Assembly (NCBI GenBank): GCA_025345505.1
Contig: JANVCC010000011.1
Location: forward strand, 4,664,602-4,728,601
DNA from: Todiramphus chloris collaris
Lineage: Eukaryota > Chordata > Aves > Coraciiformes > Alcedinidae
Length of the DNA: 64,000 nt
Direction: 5' to 3'
Notes under the pieces: generated by a model
Told to the model about the DNA's origin: nothing
What the model saw: only the letters and a program-made list of their open reading frames with translations
The model's database searches: none
Made by a program: the position numbers and the translations under genes
In this document: piece by piece, positions 37,401 through 49,535 of the stretch
Layout of the letters: every line of letters begins with the position of its first letter
Position numbering within the stretch: position 1 is the stretch's first letter

Positions 37401-40400
37401 CCGTCAGCATTTATTTTCCTGAATGCATGAGATTCATTTTCATAGCTCACAGTGTCCGCTTAGGTCCAGATTTTCCAAAAAACTCACTCAGGTACCATGA
37501 CACTCAGCATTGCCACAGTGGATTTTACATACTAGGTCTGGAAATGGAATTCATAATCTGAGGTGGAGATCTTAATTCCTTATATAGAGGTGTCAGTTAG
37601 ACTTCAGTGCTCATCACTGAACAGACAACACCCAACAATAAACACGACAAGGAAAGTTTTGCCTGGCAGTCAACACCACTTCCAGCTTGGTAGCTCAGGG
37701 AAGAATCATTGTCCCATTATCCCTCAAAAACACACATGACATTTCCTTTTGCACAGATGACTAACTCAAGCAATCATCATCACCTCGGTCTCCTTGAGTT
37801 CTAATCCCGGAGCTGACAATATAGATTCAGTTACCTATGCAGCCTGAGGTTGTTTGAGCAATACAACCATTCTTCCTACAGTTTTTTAATCATACCAAGT
37901 TAGAGCATACTGGAACAGTGAAAATTCTATCCTTGACATTCTAAAGCCATAATAATCATTTGGAGCAAGGAATAAATTTGACAAGATGGACCTAAATTAG
38001 AAATAGGTAACAAAACATTGACCATTTTAACTTCCAGTAAAACATCAGATATTGAGAGGCAGCACCATCATTCCTTATTTTTGCTTGACCTATGCTGCAG
38101 AAAAAAAACCCTAAAGCCAAAAAAGAATCTTTATATTCTTATATTTTGTACACCTACATTTTGAGTTTGAATATATATATTCTGAAATTGATGCAATATC
38201 CTGTAAACATGATTTTATATTGATTTTATTTCAAGGTGCCAACTATGAAATTTTATGAATTACAGTGCCATAAAAATTAGATTCAAAGTAATTCTGGAAT
38301 TGTTTTTGCAACCCAAAACATTATCTTTTTATTGTATATTTTGGAGAGATTTGCTGGTTAGGATTTATTTTTGCTTTTGTTTCCAGTATGACTTTGCCAT
38401 CATCCTGCAGGCTTATCTCAAATAGTTAACTCCTAGTCAAATAATATCCTACTCTGAAAGCCTTTGATATGCTAATACAGCAATATAATTTCAGACTTGA
38501 ATGTACAGTAATTACTCACAAACACAGGTGAGGCTCTTTCAGTTTTACTGCCCCTATTTACAGATCAAAGACACGGCTTAGCCCTGACATCAAAGATGTG
38601 ATTTAACCTTTTGAATTTTATCACAAAGAACAAACCCAAGTTACAATTACAATAATTTTAATTGTCAATTAAAAAGAACCAAAACCATCATGTTCAAGCA
38701 GTCAAAGGCAGCAACTTTGCAGATTAGAAGTAGCAACCAGAGTAAATCCTGGCCTACAAGTAGTAAAACACAAGCTAGATTCTTAGTAGACCTAGACATA
38801 AGCTTCATAATGGTTGGTGGACTAAATTCTCCAATCTGTACCATGAACAGTAGTCCATTAAACAAATACACTGACATAAGGAATATGCCCTTCAAAGGAA
38901 AGATTTTTTTATTATAATGCTCGCAGAATCCCATCTAGAATGTATTATTTTAGGGTATGACCTTACACAGTTTTATGGACACGCATATATACTAAAGAGC
39001 ATTTTCATAAGAATAAATGGAGATTACTCTTATGAGTAATACTGTACAATGGGCAAATGCAAGATCAGAAACTTAGTTCCTCTTTCAAATTAGTAAGAAA
39101 TTCCTATATACATATATCCTATATTCTGTATATACATTAACCAGTCTTGTGTAATGAGTAAATAGTTTCAAGAAAAAGAATATACAACACTTGTATTCAA
39201 ATTGCATACAGTCATACAGCAAAACCATATTGTTTCTGTTCTTTAGTCAGGTCTCAAAAGCTTTAAAGAAAAAAAAATGAATTGTCAGCTAAAAATATTA
39301 ATTTGCATCAGGCTTCAAATCCATTTGAATAAGTATTTGAATGAATATTATTCAGCATAAAATGCTATTATCTCAATCATGAACAACAAATGATTCTAAA
39401 ATGGATTTACTCCTGTCTTAGATGTCACTCTTGCTTTCAAATTGAGGCATTTTATTCTACATTTTTTTTATCTCATTCCTTATATCCACTAATATCTAAG
39501 TTTTGCAGAATATTTCTGCATGGGTCTGGGAGTGCAAAAGCATCTTTTATCTCCCATCCCATTAGCCAACAATATCCAGTGCAGCATGTACACATTAAGT
39601 CACATGTCTGGGTGGTGATCAGATATCTGCGACTTTCTACCCAGCTCTAACTGTGTCATCCTGCAACAGTTTTAGGCCTTGACTTTTCCCATAATAATCA
39701 CACAAATAAAACATTCAGCAAGTTATCATCAACTCATATTTTGATCATTGCAACCTCCTTTTCTCCGGACCTTGAGGGTCCTCAACCTTTAAGAAGACTG
39801 AAAAAAACCATCTTTTCCTTAACCTGTTTCTTTCCAGAAGCAGCTTCTTTACACAACTCTGTCAATTTCCATTTTCCATGAAACAATCAGAAGCTGCTTT
39901 CTTCCCATTCCTATCTGTTAATCTTTTAGCCCACTTGATTTTGAACGAAAATTCCTCAGGTTGTATTGCAGTGTTCTATCACAGACTGGCCAATGACACC
40001 AGCCTCTTTCATTTGCTTTGCATGTCTTTGTGCCTTTGTGCTCTTCCCCTCTTACATTTATCCATATATTTCCAGCAACTAAATCCTGATGCTTTCAGAC
40101 TCCTTACAGATAATGATCTCTAACTCTAGGTGGTGTACTGAACAGCTGCATTGCTTTGCATATGCTGCCCTATGAGCGTGTACTTCTGTGTTTTCTCCTG
40201 CCCTACACTGTGAGCTAGTTGTGATGAAGAGAAGTTGCTTGATCAGAATAATTGTAATGCATTCTAGTAACCAGTCATAACGTTTGGAGCTACTAAAGAA
40301 CTGTACTTTATTTTCAAAGCCAAAGGGCTAAATTCTGCTTCCACCACAGTTAGCAACTTTGGATATCACATGACAGAGCTGTTTGCTTTATCTGAATTAG

Positions 40401-43400
40401 TTTCTTTTCCCGCTTTGGGAATATTTCGCATATAATATGAGCATTTCTTCACAGTCTCATTACCTTGCAAAAGCTTTCAGCTGCTAGCAAGAAAATAGTT
40501 TGGAAATGCTCTTTTTCTAGGACAAATGTTTTTTTGATTTCACCATAGAAACATATAGTAAATAACATTCCTGAGTCATCTAAGCAAGGAATCACTTTTA
40601 CTTTTGTCTTTCAGTGACAAACTAGAAAGCCAGTACATATTTCAATTCAGCTTCTGTCAAACATAGTGGCATTGCAGCAGAAGATGTCAGCTACTATTTT
40701 TTGCTTTGACATTCTAAGTAATAACATTGGTTGTGATGAACTCAGTTTGTATGGCCATATTATCCTCTGTTTGCACTTAGGTTGGAAGCTTTTTACAGTA
40801 ATATTATCTGTCATATTCAACACTTCTGGCTGCAGTTAATACCAATGAACAAGAAGACCACTGCAGCTTAAACTCAGCAAGGCAGAAAAGACACCAAGAG
40901 TACCTCTCACTACTGCAAAACCTGCTAAATGAATTTCCATCTGCTATTCAAAAGAAACTCTCAGTTCTTCAGTGGGATTTAATGGGATCTTCAGATGTTG
41001 AGGCATGCATCTTGTGTACAGGACCCAAGCTTCCAAATGGCACTCTCCTATCAATAATAGGAATCTTTCTGTATAGTCTTCTCATAAGGCAACTAGTAAG
41101 GTATGATTTAAAGCTTCTCTCTGCATTGTAGGTCAAGCTTTTAAATAACATGAAGTCCTCTTTTAACATGAGTGTCAACCCTGCACTGCCAAAGTGTGTA
41201 CAAAACCAGTGAAAACTGATGTAGAAGTGAAAACAAAGAGATAAACTCAGATAACACAACGCAGAAAATCTCTATTAGGGCAAGAATTTTTACCAGGATG
41301 TCAATGGGAATTCAACACTGGCAAAATGAGTAACTGGATCAACCTTTTTTGTAAAATGACCAACTCAACTCCTGGTCTTCCAAATCTGTACTATAAGAAG
41401 CCCTCTAAGGCAGCTCTTTATTGCTTAGTATGTTTTCCAGGAGAGGGGTACTGGTAATTCCAGTGTTCTCCTATGTCAGAATATGCTGGCAAGACTTAAA
41501 AAGCATCAGTCCCTTATTTAATTCTGAATTCTCAGAAGAGAGCAATTTGGTAAAGGCTAAGCTGAAACACTGAGAGACATTCTTACTAGCTCTATGGGTT
41601 ATTCAGCTCCCATGCAAGCCCTGGCAGGTGCCACCAAAAAAAAAAAAAAAGTCAAAGATGAATTTCATCTTTATTCTGATCCCACTCCTTCCAAAAAGGA
41701 ACACAGTGTACATATTCTGGAAACAACTCTTCAGTTGCACTGGCTTTGTAGGCAAGGAAAAAAATAATTACATGTCAATGGACATAGAATAGAGACAAAA
41801 AATTTTCCCATAGAGTTGATAATTTCTGCAAAAGAAATACCAAATGCTCCTTAGGGACAGGATGTAGGATGATTTCTTACCAGGAAGGGGATGAGAGACA
41901 TGACATATGGGTTAATCTTAATAAGAATTTATCCACTGTGATAAAGGAAACAGTGAAATTAAGTATGCGCATGAGTCTTTTTGCCATACTTCTTTTGTGG
42001 TTCTGCTTTCTTTAATGCAATATATGTATGCTATTAATGTTTATTTTATTGTCCAGTTGAACCAAAATGGTGACATTAAAAGGAATGTGCTAATAAAAAT
42101 GTCTTTTAAATAGTACACACTTATGAAAGGTAATGTAATTTGACAGATTTAGCAATTTAAAATATTTATGGTCACCTGAGGACAGCATTTATAATGAAGT
42201 TTAACTCCAAAACTTTTACTATTTATTTATTATGTGAAATCTTCTACAAAGGAAGATAACACTATTCAGTCAAAAAAAAAAAGGGAAGAAGAAATTAAAG
42301 GGCCTAATGGACTGGTGAGAAAAATCTCTTAGGAGATACAGGAATACAGGATATGTATCAAGCCTCATTTCTAGTTTTAGGTAGCAATGCCTGTGATTTG
42401 TATTTGTCACACGGAGATTGTATAAAATGTAAAACTCATCAATGTACAGAACCATTCACAGAGGAAAAAATATCATCCCACAAAGTATGAAAACTGTCCC
42501 CATCATAACATATGACAGCCCCAATGAGCCATCAAGAAGACTGCAATTTTATTCTACAGCACCAGCTGATTACAAGTGAGTTTGATAGCATAAACTGGAT
42601 CTTGAGAGAACGTTATTTTTAGACCATGTGTCAAATCAAACAGCTCAGATACAGTGGAGACATAGGACTGGGAAGGATCCAAATCTAAATCAATTTCTCA
42701 ATGATTAATATCACTTAACCTATGTACCTCTTTTCTCCCAGCTGAATGTGAACCAGCTTATACTCCTACTTCTGTTTTTAGGCAGCCGTACACAGAGCTA
42801 TAGTATGTAGGGTAGAAACAAACCTGTTCTCTCTTAATCCGTCTCCACCAGTTGGCAGAGGTTTGAAGCCTTGAGGAAAAAGCCCAACCTTTCCTGTGAG
42901 CTATGCTATGCTATATATATATCCTGTATAAACATTTTTATGACAGAAAATGCAAGATCTTTTGTCTTAACCACAGAGACTTACTTAAACTGAACTGGTA
43001 TGATACAAGATGCGTAATGTTAATCAGATAAATATATATATATCGCTGTCACATGTAAGCTTCTGTGAGATTTAGCACTTATTCTGGGTAATGTAGAAGA
43101 CTGGATTATGTCCAACACTTCTTGGTAGAGCTTCAAGAAGGGAGAAGAAGATTGTTTCTTTCCATGTATGATCTCAGGTATAATCTAGCATATTTCTAAG
43201 AACAGCAAGAACAAAAAAAGAAATCCCAATAATAGACAGAACTAGAAAAAATTCCACTTTACTACATTTCCTAGAATGCTTCCAGTTTCTTCTGTGACCT
43301 TCAGTAATTCTAGTCTTCCTTAGTTCTCCTATTTCACCTCAGTTTTCATCCATAAAAATCATTTTCTTCACAGGAGTATGGTAAGACTTTTAAAGTAGAT

Positions 43401-45204
43401 AGAAAGCATTAGATAAAAAGTGGCAGAAACATGTAAATTACTGTTAGCAGTGCTGTTTTCATTTCCATCTCCCTTACCCTTCACTGTTTCTGCCACTGTT
43501 TTCTGTTTTCCTCATCAGAATGTAACTACAGAGTACAAGAAGATATCTTCCCTCACCAGTTATATCTCATGACTTTGTAGTGTTTCATTTGTTTGTTTAT
43601 TCACTTGTGTAGGGTTTTTCTGACGGAAATAAAGTCCAGGCTTTTCCTCCTAGACAAAGAGTTCTGTGGTGCATTTTTTATTATCTTCGATATGCAAGAA
43701 ATGTGGGCTGGAAAAGAGCTGCCATAGGACTGATTGAATTGTCTAGAAGAGAGTGAAAATGTGCCCTGAGCTGATTAGGCCAGCCAGTGTCAATGACAGA
43801 GTAAGAGCAAAATATTTAGCATCAGAGAAATTGCAAGGTTTATCTGGGAGAAGAAGTGGAGCACTCAGCACTATTTGCTTTTAAGCAACAAATATTTTGC
43901 TCTAACACTGCTGAGCACATCATATATTTACAGTTGTACTATGCTGGGGCATGCACATATATTTTTCATGCTGCACACTTTGACTTGAAATGTTTGTAAT
44001 AACTTGCATTTTCATAGATTGAAACAAAGCCATAAGACAGAAAAATAGACATCCCAGCAAAAGCATTACTCATGGAGTGGTCCTGGAATAGATTTTGTCC
44101 TCACAGAGGTCACCTGCCTCAAAGGACACAATCTCAGAGCATCCTTTAGGCAGCACATAGTAAGAAATGTTATGGCAGTAAGGAATACCATATTTATGGC
44201 ATAATGCAATAATAGCTCAGACAAATGCCCCTGAGTCTGCAGAGTTCACTCAAAACTTTAATGCTAAGCAGAAAGCAGACACAACAGGGAGTGCTCGCAT
44301 TGTCTAACTTTAGGTTCCTAGAGTCACCAGGGAAGGTTACACACCCTATTTATGTGCTCTGAATCATGCTCTGGAGGACAGTGATGTTGGTTTTAAAGGA
44401 ATTACGGAGTATGTTCTTGGGCATTTTGCTAGAATGGCAATTTACATTGGAATCTGCATCCACAAAATGGATGTCAACAGTTAACCTCAAAAATACTTGG
44501 ATTTTTGTACATCCAGCAGTTAAGATGCCACAGGCATTTTACCTATGCATCATTGCAGAGGCACTGCTGGAGGCTACCTGCAAAATTCCACCAACCAGCA
44601 ATGGGAACCAAGAGGTCTGTGGGACAAAACAATCACATAACAATCAGACAATAACACAGTCACCCTTAAGTCTCCCACATTGCTGGTGTCTCTTCTACCA
44701 GTCACCTCCTTTCCCAGAGCAAACTTGAGGCTATTTACACATGGAGGCAAAAGCAAATTTTGGGTCTTCAGGATTGATCAAGAAGATGGCTGAATGCACC
44801 ACCTACCAGACAAGGGACAAGACTGCAGAGAGGGATGGTTGTGCAGTCCACTACCACGATCGGATGTCAAATGACATTAAACAATAGAGGGATGATTACT
44901 TACAATCACTATGAGCATTCACTAGAAATCTGTGTGTGATCAGAATCACTTATGAAAATGTGGGCAAGCAGCAATAGGACAGAGTTATAAGGACAAGGTA
45001 GCTATGAGAGAGAAAGCAATATTTCCAGATGCAGGAACACTGTTCATTCAGATTTCTTCAGTCCATGTCCTCTTTTAGCTTTACCACTGCACATGTGGCA
45101 AAATTATTCCAATAACATTGGAGCTGGAAGATGGTTTGGTCAATAATCATGTTTTCATTCTGTAGTGATCTTCTCTATGATAGATTACACTCTTTGTTGT
45201 TATT

Positions 45205-45242
45205 AAAAAAAAAAAAGAAAAGAAAAAAAAGAAAAAAAGAAA
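45205..45242. repeat. A-rich (AAAAG)n-like tract
   Basis: Purine-only stretch of A runs broken by single G. Simple-sequence DNA. Confidence 0.85.
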
Positions 45243-45984
45243 GCTAGCACACTTCTCTTCCTTTAATTATACACAACTTCCTTGTTTTCCTCAGACCACT
45301 TATTTCATTATAGTAAAGGCAGAAAAGAAATATTTTCAGGGCAAAGTTGATAAGGGATGAGTCCCTTTTAACAACTTTTACTGTTACAGGTATTGCACAC
45401 AGTAACATGAATCCCTTCTCTTGTGACACGTTCTAGGTTGCATTTTTTTGGTGCTGTATTATCATCTTAAAGTTTGTTATAGAGTGACAGAAAGTATTTT
45501 GCATTCTCTGTGCAAAACAGACATCCTATGGCTCCACCTAGACTAATATTTACTACTTGTTCACATATGGTTTTGTGGATTGCTACCTCCTACACACATG
45601 AGACAGTGTCACCTTCTGCTTATATGTGACATGGTGAGCTAGGCTTAAAAATTTTCAACGTGCACTTCACAAGCATGCATAAATATGAAAAATATTTAGA
45701 AAATAACATATCTGAGTTTAAAAACATTTGCATGAAAATAACTTATTTTATCACAACATTCCTGACTCTTAGTATAGACAGATCATAGAATTTCTAATTA
45801 CAGCCTTTACAGTTAGTGTTGCATGAATCTGTGACTGTTGGTTTTAATGCTATTGCATTGTGGAGGGAGGCATATGTCAGGGGAACAGTACACTTCTGCA
45901 AACTTTAAAAGACTGCAGCTGAGAGTCAAGCCAAAGTCTGAATTTCATTAGTTATGGTATAAATTCATAATATCCCAGATAGTT

Positions 45985-46155
45985 AACAATCTAAATGGAC
46001 AGGACAGACCAAGGATAGGAGAATAGCTATCACAGAGAGGTGAAATATGTTCTTCAGAGTGATGTATAAGGTTAGTGGCTGAGCCAGAAATAGAACTCAG
46101 GTGCAGACCTACTTGGAGAAGGCCATGGGATGACAGAGCCTATTACCCCTTCTGC
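45985..46155 (+). repeat. Ancient amniote MIR/CR1-type fragment
   Basis: The stretch contains, in order, ACAATCTAAATGGACAGGAC, AGACCAAGGATAGGAG, CACAGAGAGGTGAAATATG and then GTGGCTGAGCCAGAAATAGA and ACTCAGGTGCAGACC. This is the order of the old amniote unit 'acagtctaaatagacaagacagacaaagg ... cacagagaggttaagtgac ... gtggcagagccaggaattgaacccaggt'. That unit is frequent in turtles, crocodilians and (decayed) birds and shares its 3' portion with MIR/CORE-type elements. Strong divergence indicates insertion long before the bird radiation. Confidence 0.6.
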
Positions 46156-48941
46156 TCCCTGCTGCCTTTAGGACTGTTTAGCTTAACATACCACAGCAGC
46201 TTCCCAGCTTCCCGACATCCCAAATTCAGTTTAAAACCTTGGTCTCACAAACGCCAGATCAGTCTTCTGTTATACATTATGCCAAATGTCTCAGCCCACG
46301 TCAATATGATCATGTGATAAAATTACAGATAAAGATATAAATCACAGAGCTGCAAGTCTGTGAAACCAGCTAGATTTACAGACTAAATTAATTACAGACT
46401 AATTGTTCCATTTCCGTAATGCTTAGTCTGCATGGGAGCACCATGAACATAGCAGGGATGATGCTTGGGTCAGGGTGTTGTATTAAGACATTTGGACTGC
46501 TCCCCTGATACCTGAGCTAACTTGGAAAACTGCACAGCACTGACAGTCTGCTGTACACATATCCTAAATAACAACACTGTGCTTGAAATTAAGAATGACA
46601 GAATAATTTAGTGTCAATGTGGGATGCAATTAACTGCAATGAGATGACACTGACCAAAATGAAATTCTGAATTGAATGATTTCCTGATAACAACAAGGCT
46701 ATTGTAATGCAGGACTAACCCTCCATATGAAATGCTTCACTTTTTCAGTCATTTATCTCATTACAATCACCTGAATGAAAGTCGGGGCAGGAACAGAGAC
46801 TGAGAAAGGAAAATTTGCTGGTGTGTGTATGGCTGCTGTACACAGTGGAGAGACTAAATGTCTTAAAAAATAATTTTAATAAATGATCAGTCTGTGTTTA
46901 AAAACATGGTGCCTTCTTATTACTCAGCCATGTAATTCATAAAATGCAGTGGCAGCAGCCAGTCTAGGAAGGCTCGCAGGAAGTGAGAAAAACAAGCAAA
47001 AATAGTGATAAACAGAAACTGTTCACATAGACCAAACCCAGGCATTGAAACCAAGTATTATTTTCAAAAATGAATCTTCAATAATAATGGACACAAGGCA
47101 AAGGGAGTGAATGGAGTGGCATTGCCTAGAAAAATGGCAAAATTCCTAGAACAATGACAAAGGGTGTTTGATGGCTCTGACAGCAAGAGAGAAATATATT
47201 GTGGGTCTTTTTCTTTTTTATTCTAGAAGTAAAAGCAAATGAAGGAAATTGAAACTCCAGCATCTACATGTAAATTTGGAAACATTAGCGATTATCCATT
47301 AATTGACAGGATGGGCTGTGGGATGTCTGACCTTACATGACTGGAGAGACTGCTGAGAGAGAGTTTTCACCCTGAAAAAATGCATCTTAGTAGTAGGGAC
47401 AGCAAAACTGTCTGGGGAAAAGCTCCAAACAATGCCAGTCATCGTTTCAGAGCAAATACGGTCAAATGAAAGGTCAGAGACACAGTAATAGGCAGAGGCA
47501 GAATGACCAAGAGGGCGGATGTATACTTCATGTCTAAGCAATACAAAGGCAGAAAGAAAGTATCCAGACAGAGGGCAGACATAGGAGGGAATGGAGCACA
47601 GTAGCCTGGACAAAGGAGGAAGTATGTATCTCAGATCAGAATGAAAATCTTTGTGAGGAAGAAAAAGATGGTGTCAGTGTATGATGGAGTGGTTGCATCT
47701 GTGTGATGAGATGGATGGCAAGTTTGACTCACAGAAGATACTAGAAATGACAACAGCATCTTACATGGAAACACAGCAATATTGGTTAAGAGAAATCTGA
47801 CTAATTTTTAATAACCTACTGAAAAGGTTTCTGATAAAACAGGTAAATTTGAAAACAGAAAAATCTAGAAAAACTAGTTTTGTGGCATTTTTTACTTTTC
47901 TTCTAAAGAATAATGGAGTAATGAAAGCTAATTCACAAAGTCTGTGTTGGCAAGAATTGAAATATACCTGTTCATCTCCTTTTGACACAAAGAAGCTCAT
48001 ATGGTCTACTTTGCAATCTCAATGATTATTAAGAGTTGCTGAATTAGGACTAAGAATGTTAGACCAAAACCTTTTTCTTCCAGAAAACTAGGAAAGAAAT
48101 GGAAGACTGAGTTTGAAAAGGTAGCTATATCTAGGAGGAGGTACTTTTATTTTATCACAGAAGATTGGAAAATTAGTTAAAAGCAAGTAAAATCTGAACC
48201 CAGTATTTTATGACTTTCCTTAGACAGAAGAATATTTAAAGAAGCATCTAAAGCATCACCTGCTACATTTTGTATTTGTTAAATTGAAAAAGCAACCCAT
48301 TTCTACCATGAAGTAAAAAATGCAAAAAGAGAGAAAGAACAAAGAATGATGAAAGTATTTACTGATTAAACAGGTTCAGCTTAAACCTAAAAATGTCAGT
48401 ACTTTGTGTTAATTAAATCCTTGAAAGTAATTTGTTTTTAAAGACAATATTAATTAGAGAACCCTCTTGAGGGAAGACACTCAGAGTTGTACCTCAAATA
48501 ACTGAGGTTTTTATTGTACAGCTGACTCTCAGATCTCACTGACACAACGAACCCCAAGCAAAACATTCTCAAAACAGCTTTACTCCACAAATCTTATTAA
48601 AAACAAGGACACAATTTCTCAAATTACTTATACAAGATTAGAGAAGTGTCAAAATGGGAAAGGTGAAGAAAGCAAGAGCCACATATTTTCACTGTGCCCA
48701 TCAATGTGTTTTTCCAGACTCTACCATCATAGATATAAGGACAGGATTATTCAGCTGCTGCAGGCAACCTGCTGCTGTAGTCTCCTCTCTACGTGACTTG
48801 TATTTACAGCTCCTTCTCCTGTTTTCCTTTTTCTCTTACCCTGTTTTAGCTAACGTTTTTTCAGTAGTTGTAACCTGTAGCTTTTTCAGATACAAGATCA
48901 TTCCCATTAAAGGATAATAATACCTGCTGTCTCATAATTTT
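46156..48941. other. Unique non-coding sequence
   Basis: About 2.8 kb without a recognisable gene or repeat. Confidence 0.55.
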
Positions 48942-49535
48942 CCTACTGTGCTGGTTTTAGTTGGGAAAATTTTCTTCATAGTATCTACTCTGGGGCTATG
49001 TTTTGGTTTTGTGCTGAAAACAATGTCAATAATTCAGGGATTTTTTCATTACTGCTGAGCAGCGTTTAGAGTCAAGGCCTTTTCTGCTCCCTACAGCGTC
49101 CTACTAGTGAGCAGTCTGAGGGTGCACAGGAAGGTGGGAGGGAACACAGCTGGGACAGATGACCCCAACCGACCAAAGGGATATTTCAGACTATATGACG
49201 CCATGCTCACCATATGAAGCTAAGGAAATAAGCGGGAAAGGGGGACATTCATAGTGACAGCATTTGTCTTCCCAAGCCACCCTTATGCATGACGGAACCC
49301 AGCTTTCCTTGGGATGGCTGAACACTTGCCTGGAATGGGAAGTGGTGAACGAATTCTTGTTTCACTTTGCTTGTGCATGTGGCTTTTCCTTTACCTATTA
49401 AACTGTCTTTTTCTTGAGTCATGAGTTTTCTCAGTTTTACTCTTCCAATCCTGTACCCCCATCCCAGCCTGGAGGAAACGAGGAAATGGCTATGTGGGCC
49501 TTAGTTGCTGGCTGGGGTTAAATCGCAGTGCCTAC
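48942..49535 (+). mobile_element. Solo LTR of a second ERVL-like endogenous retrovirus with 5-bp target duplication
   Basis: A 584-bp LTR (48947-49530) begins TGTGCTGGTTTTAGTTGGGA and ends GCTGGGGTTAAATCGCAGTG. CCTAC flanks it exactly on both sides (48942-48946 and 49531-49535). Recognisable LTR parts are a U3-like block at about 49153-49210, a decayed TATA region (CACCATATGAAGC, about 49209), the conserved GCATTTGTCTTCCCAAGCCA and GGATGGCTGAACACTTGCC segments, and a polyadenylation signal ATTAAA at 49397-49402 followed by a T/G-rich stretch. The terminal dinucleotide is TG instead of CA, two substitutions away from a canonical end. No internal retroviral sequence adjoins it. Confidence 0.88.
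49397..49402 (+). promoter_or_regulatory. ATTAAA polyadenylation signal of the LTR (R region)
   Basis: ATTAAA sits in CTTTACCTATTAAACTGTCT and is followed by T-rich sequence, the position where ERVL-like avian LTRs carry their polyadenylation signal. Function is inferred from position only. Confidence 0.5.

Larger units (their letters stand above)
27716..45984. other. Long unique non-coding sequence (about 18 kb)
   Basis: No gene, RNA gene or recent interspersed repeat was recognised over this whole stretch. Open frames are at most about 120 codons (the longest at 44366-44728, plus strand), on both strands, with no motifs, signal peptides or splice-ordered partners. Homopolymers and simple sequence occur at 31448-31467 (A20), 36891-36905 (T15), 41636-41650 (A15), 42911-42921 and 43032-43043 (short AT runs) and 45205-45242 (A-rich with G). 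The near absence of CR1 over 18 kb, compared with eight copies elsewhere, is notable but may be chance. Confidence 0.5.

Noticed and set aside
44366-44728. 120-codon plus-strand frame
   Set aside because: No motif, no homology I recognise and no clear splice or promoter context. Frames of this length are expected by chance in 64 kb of two-strand sequence.
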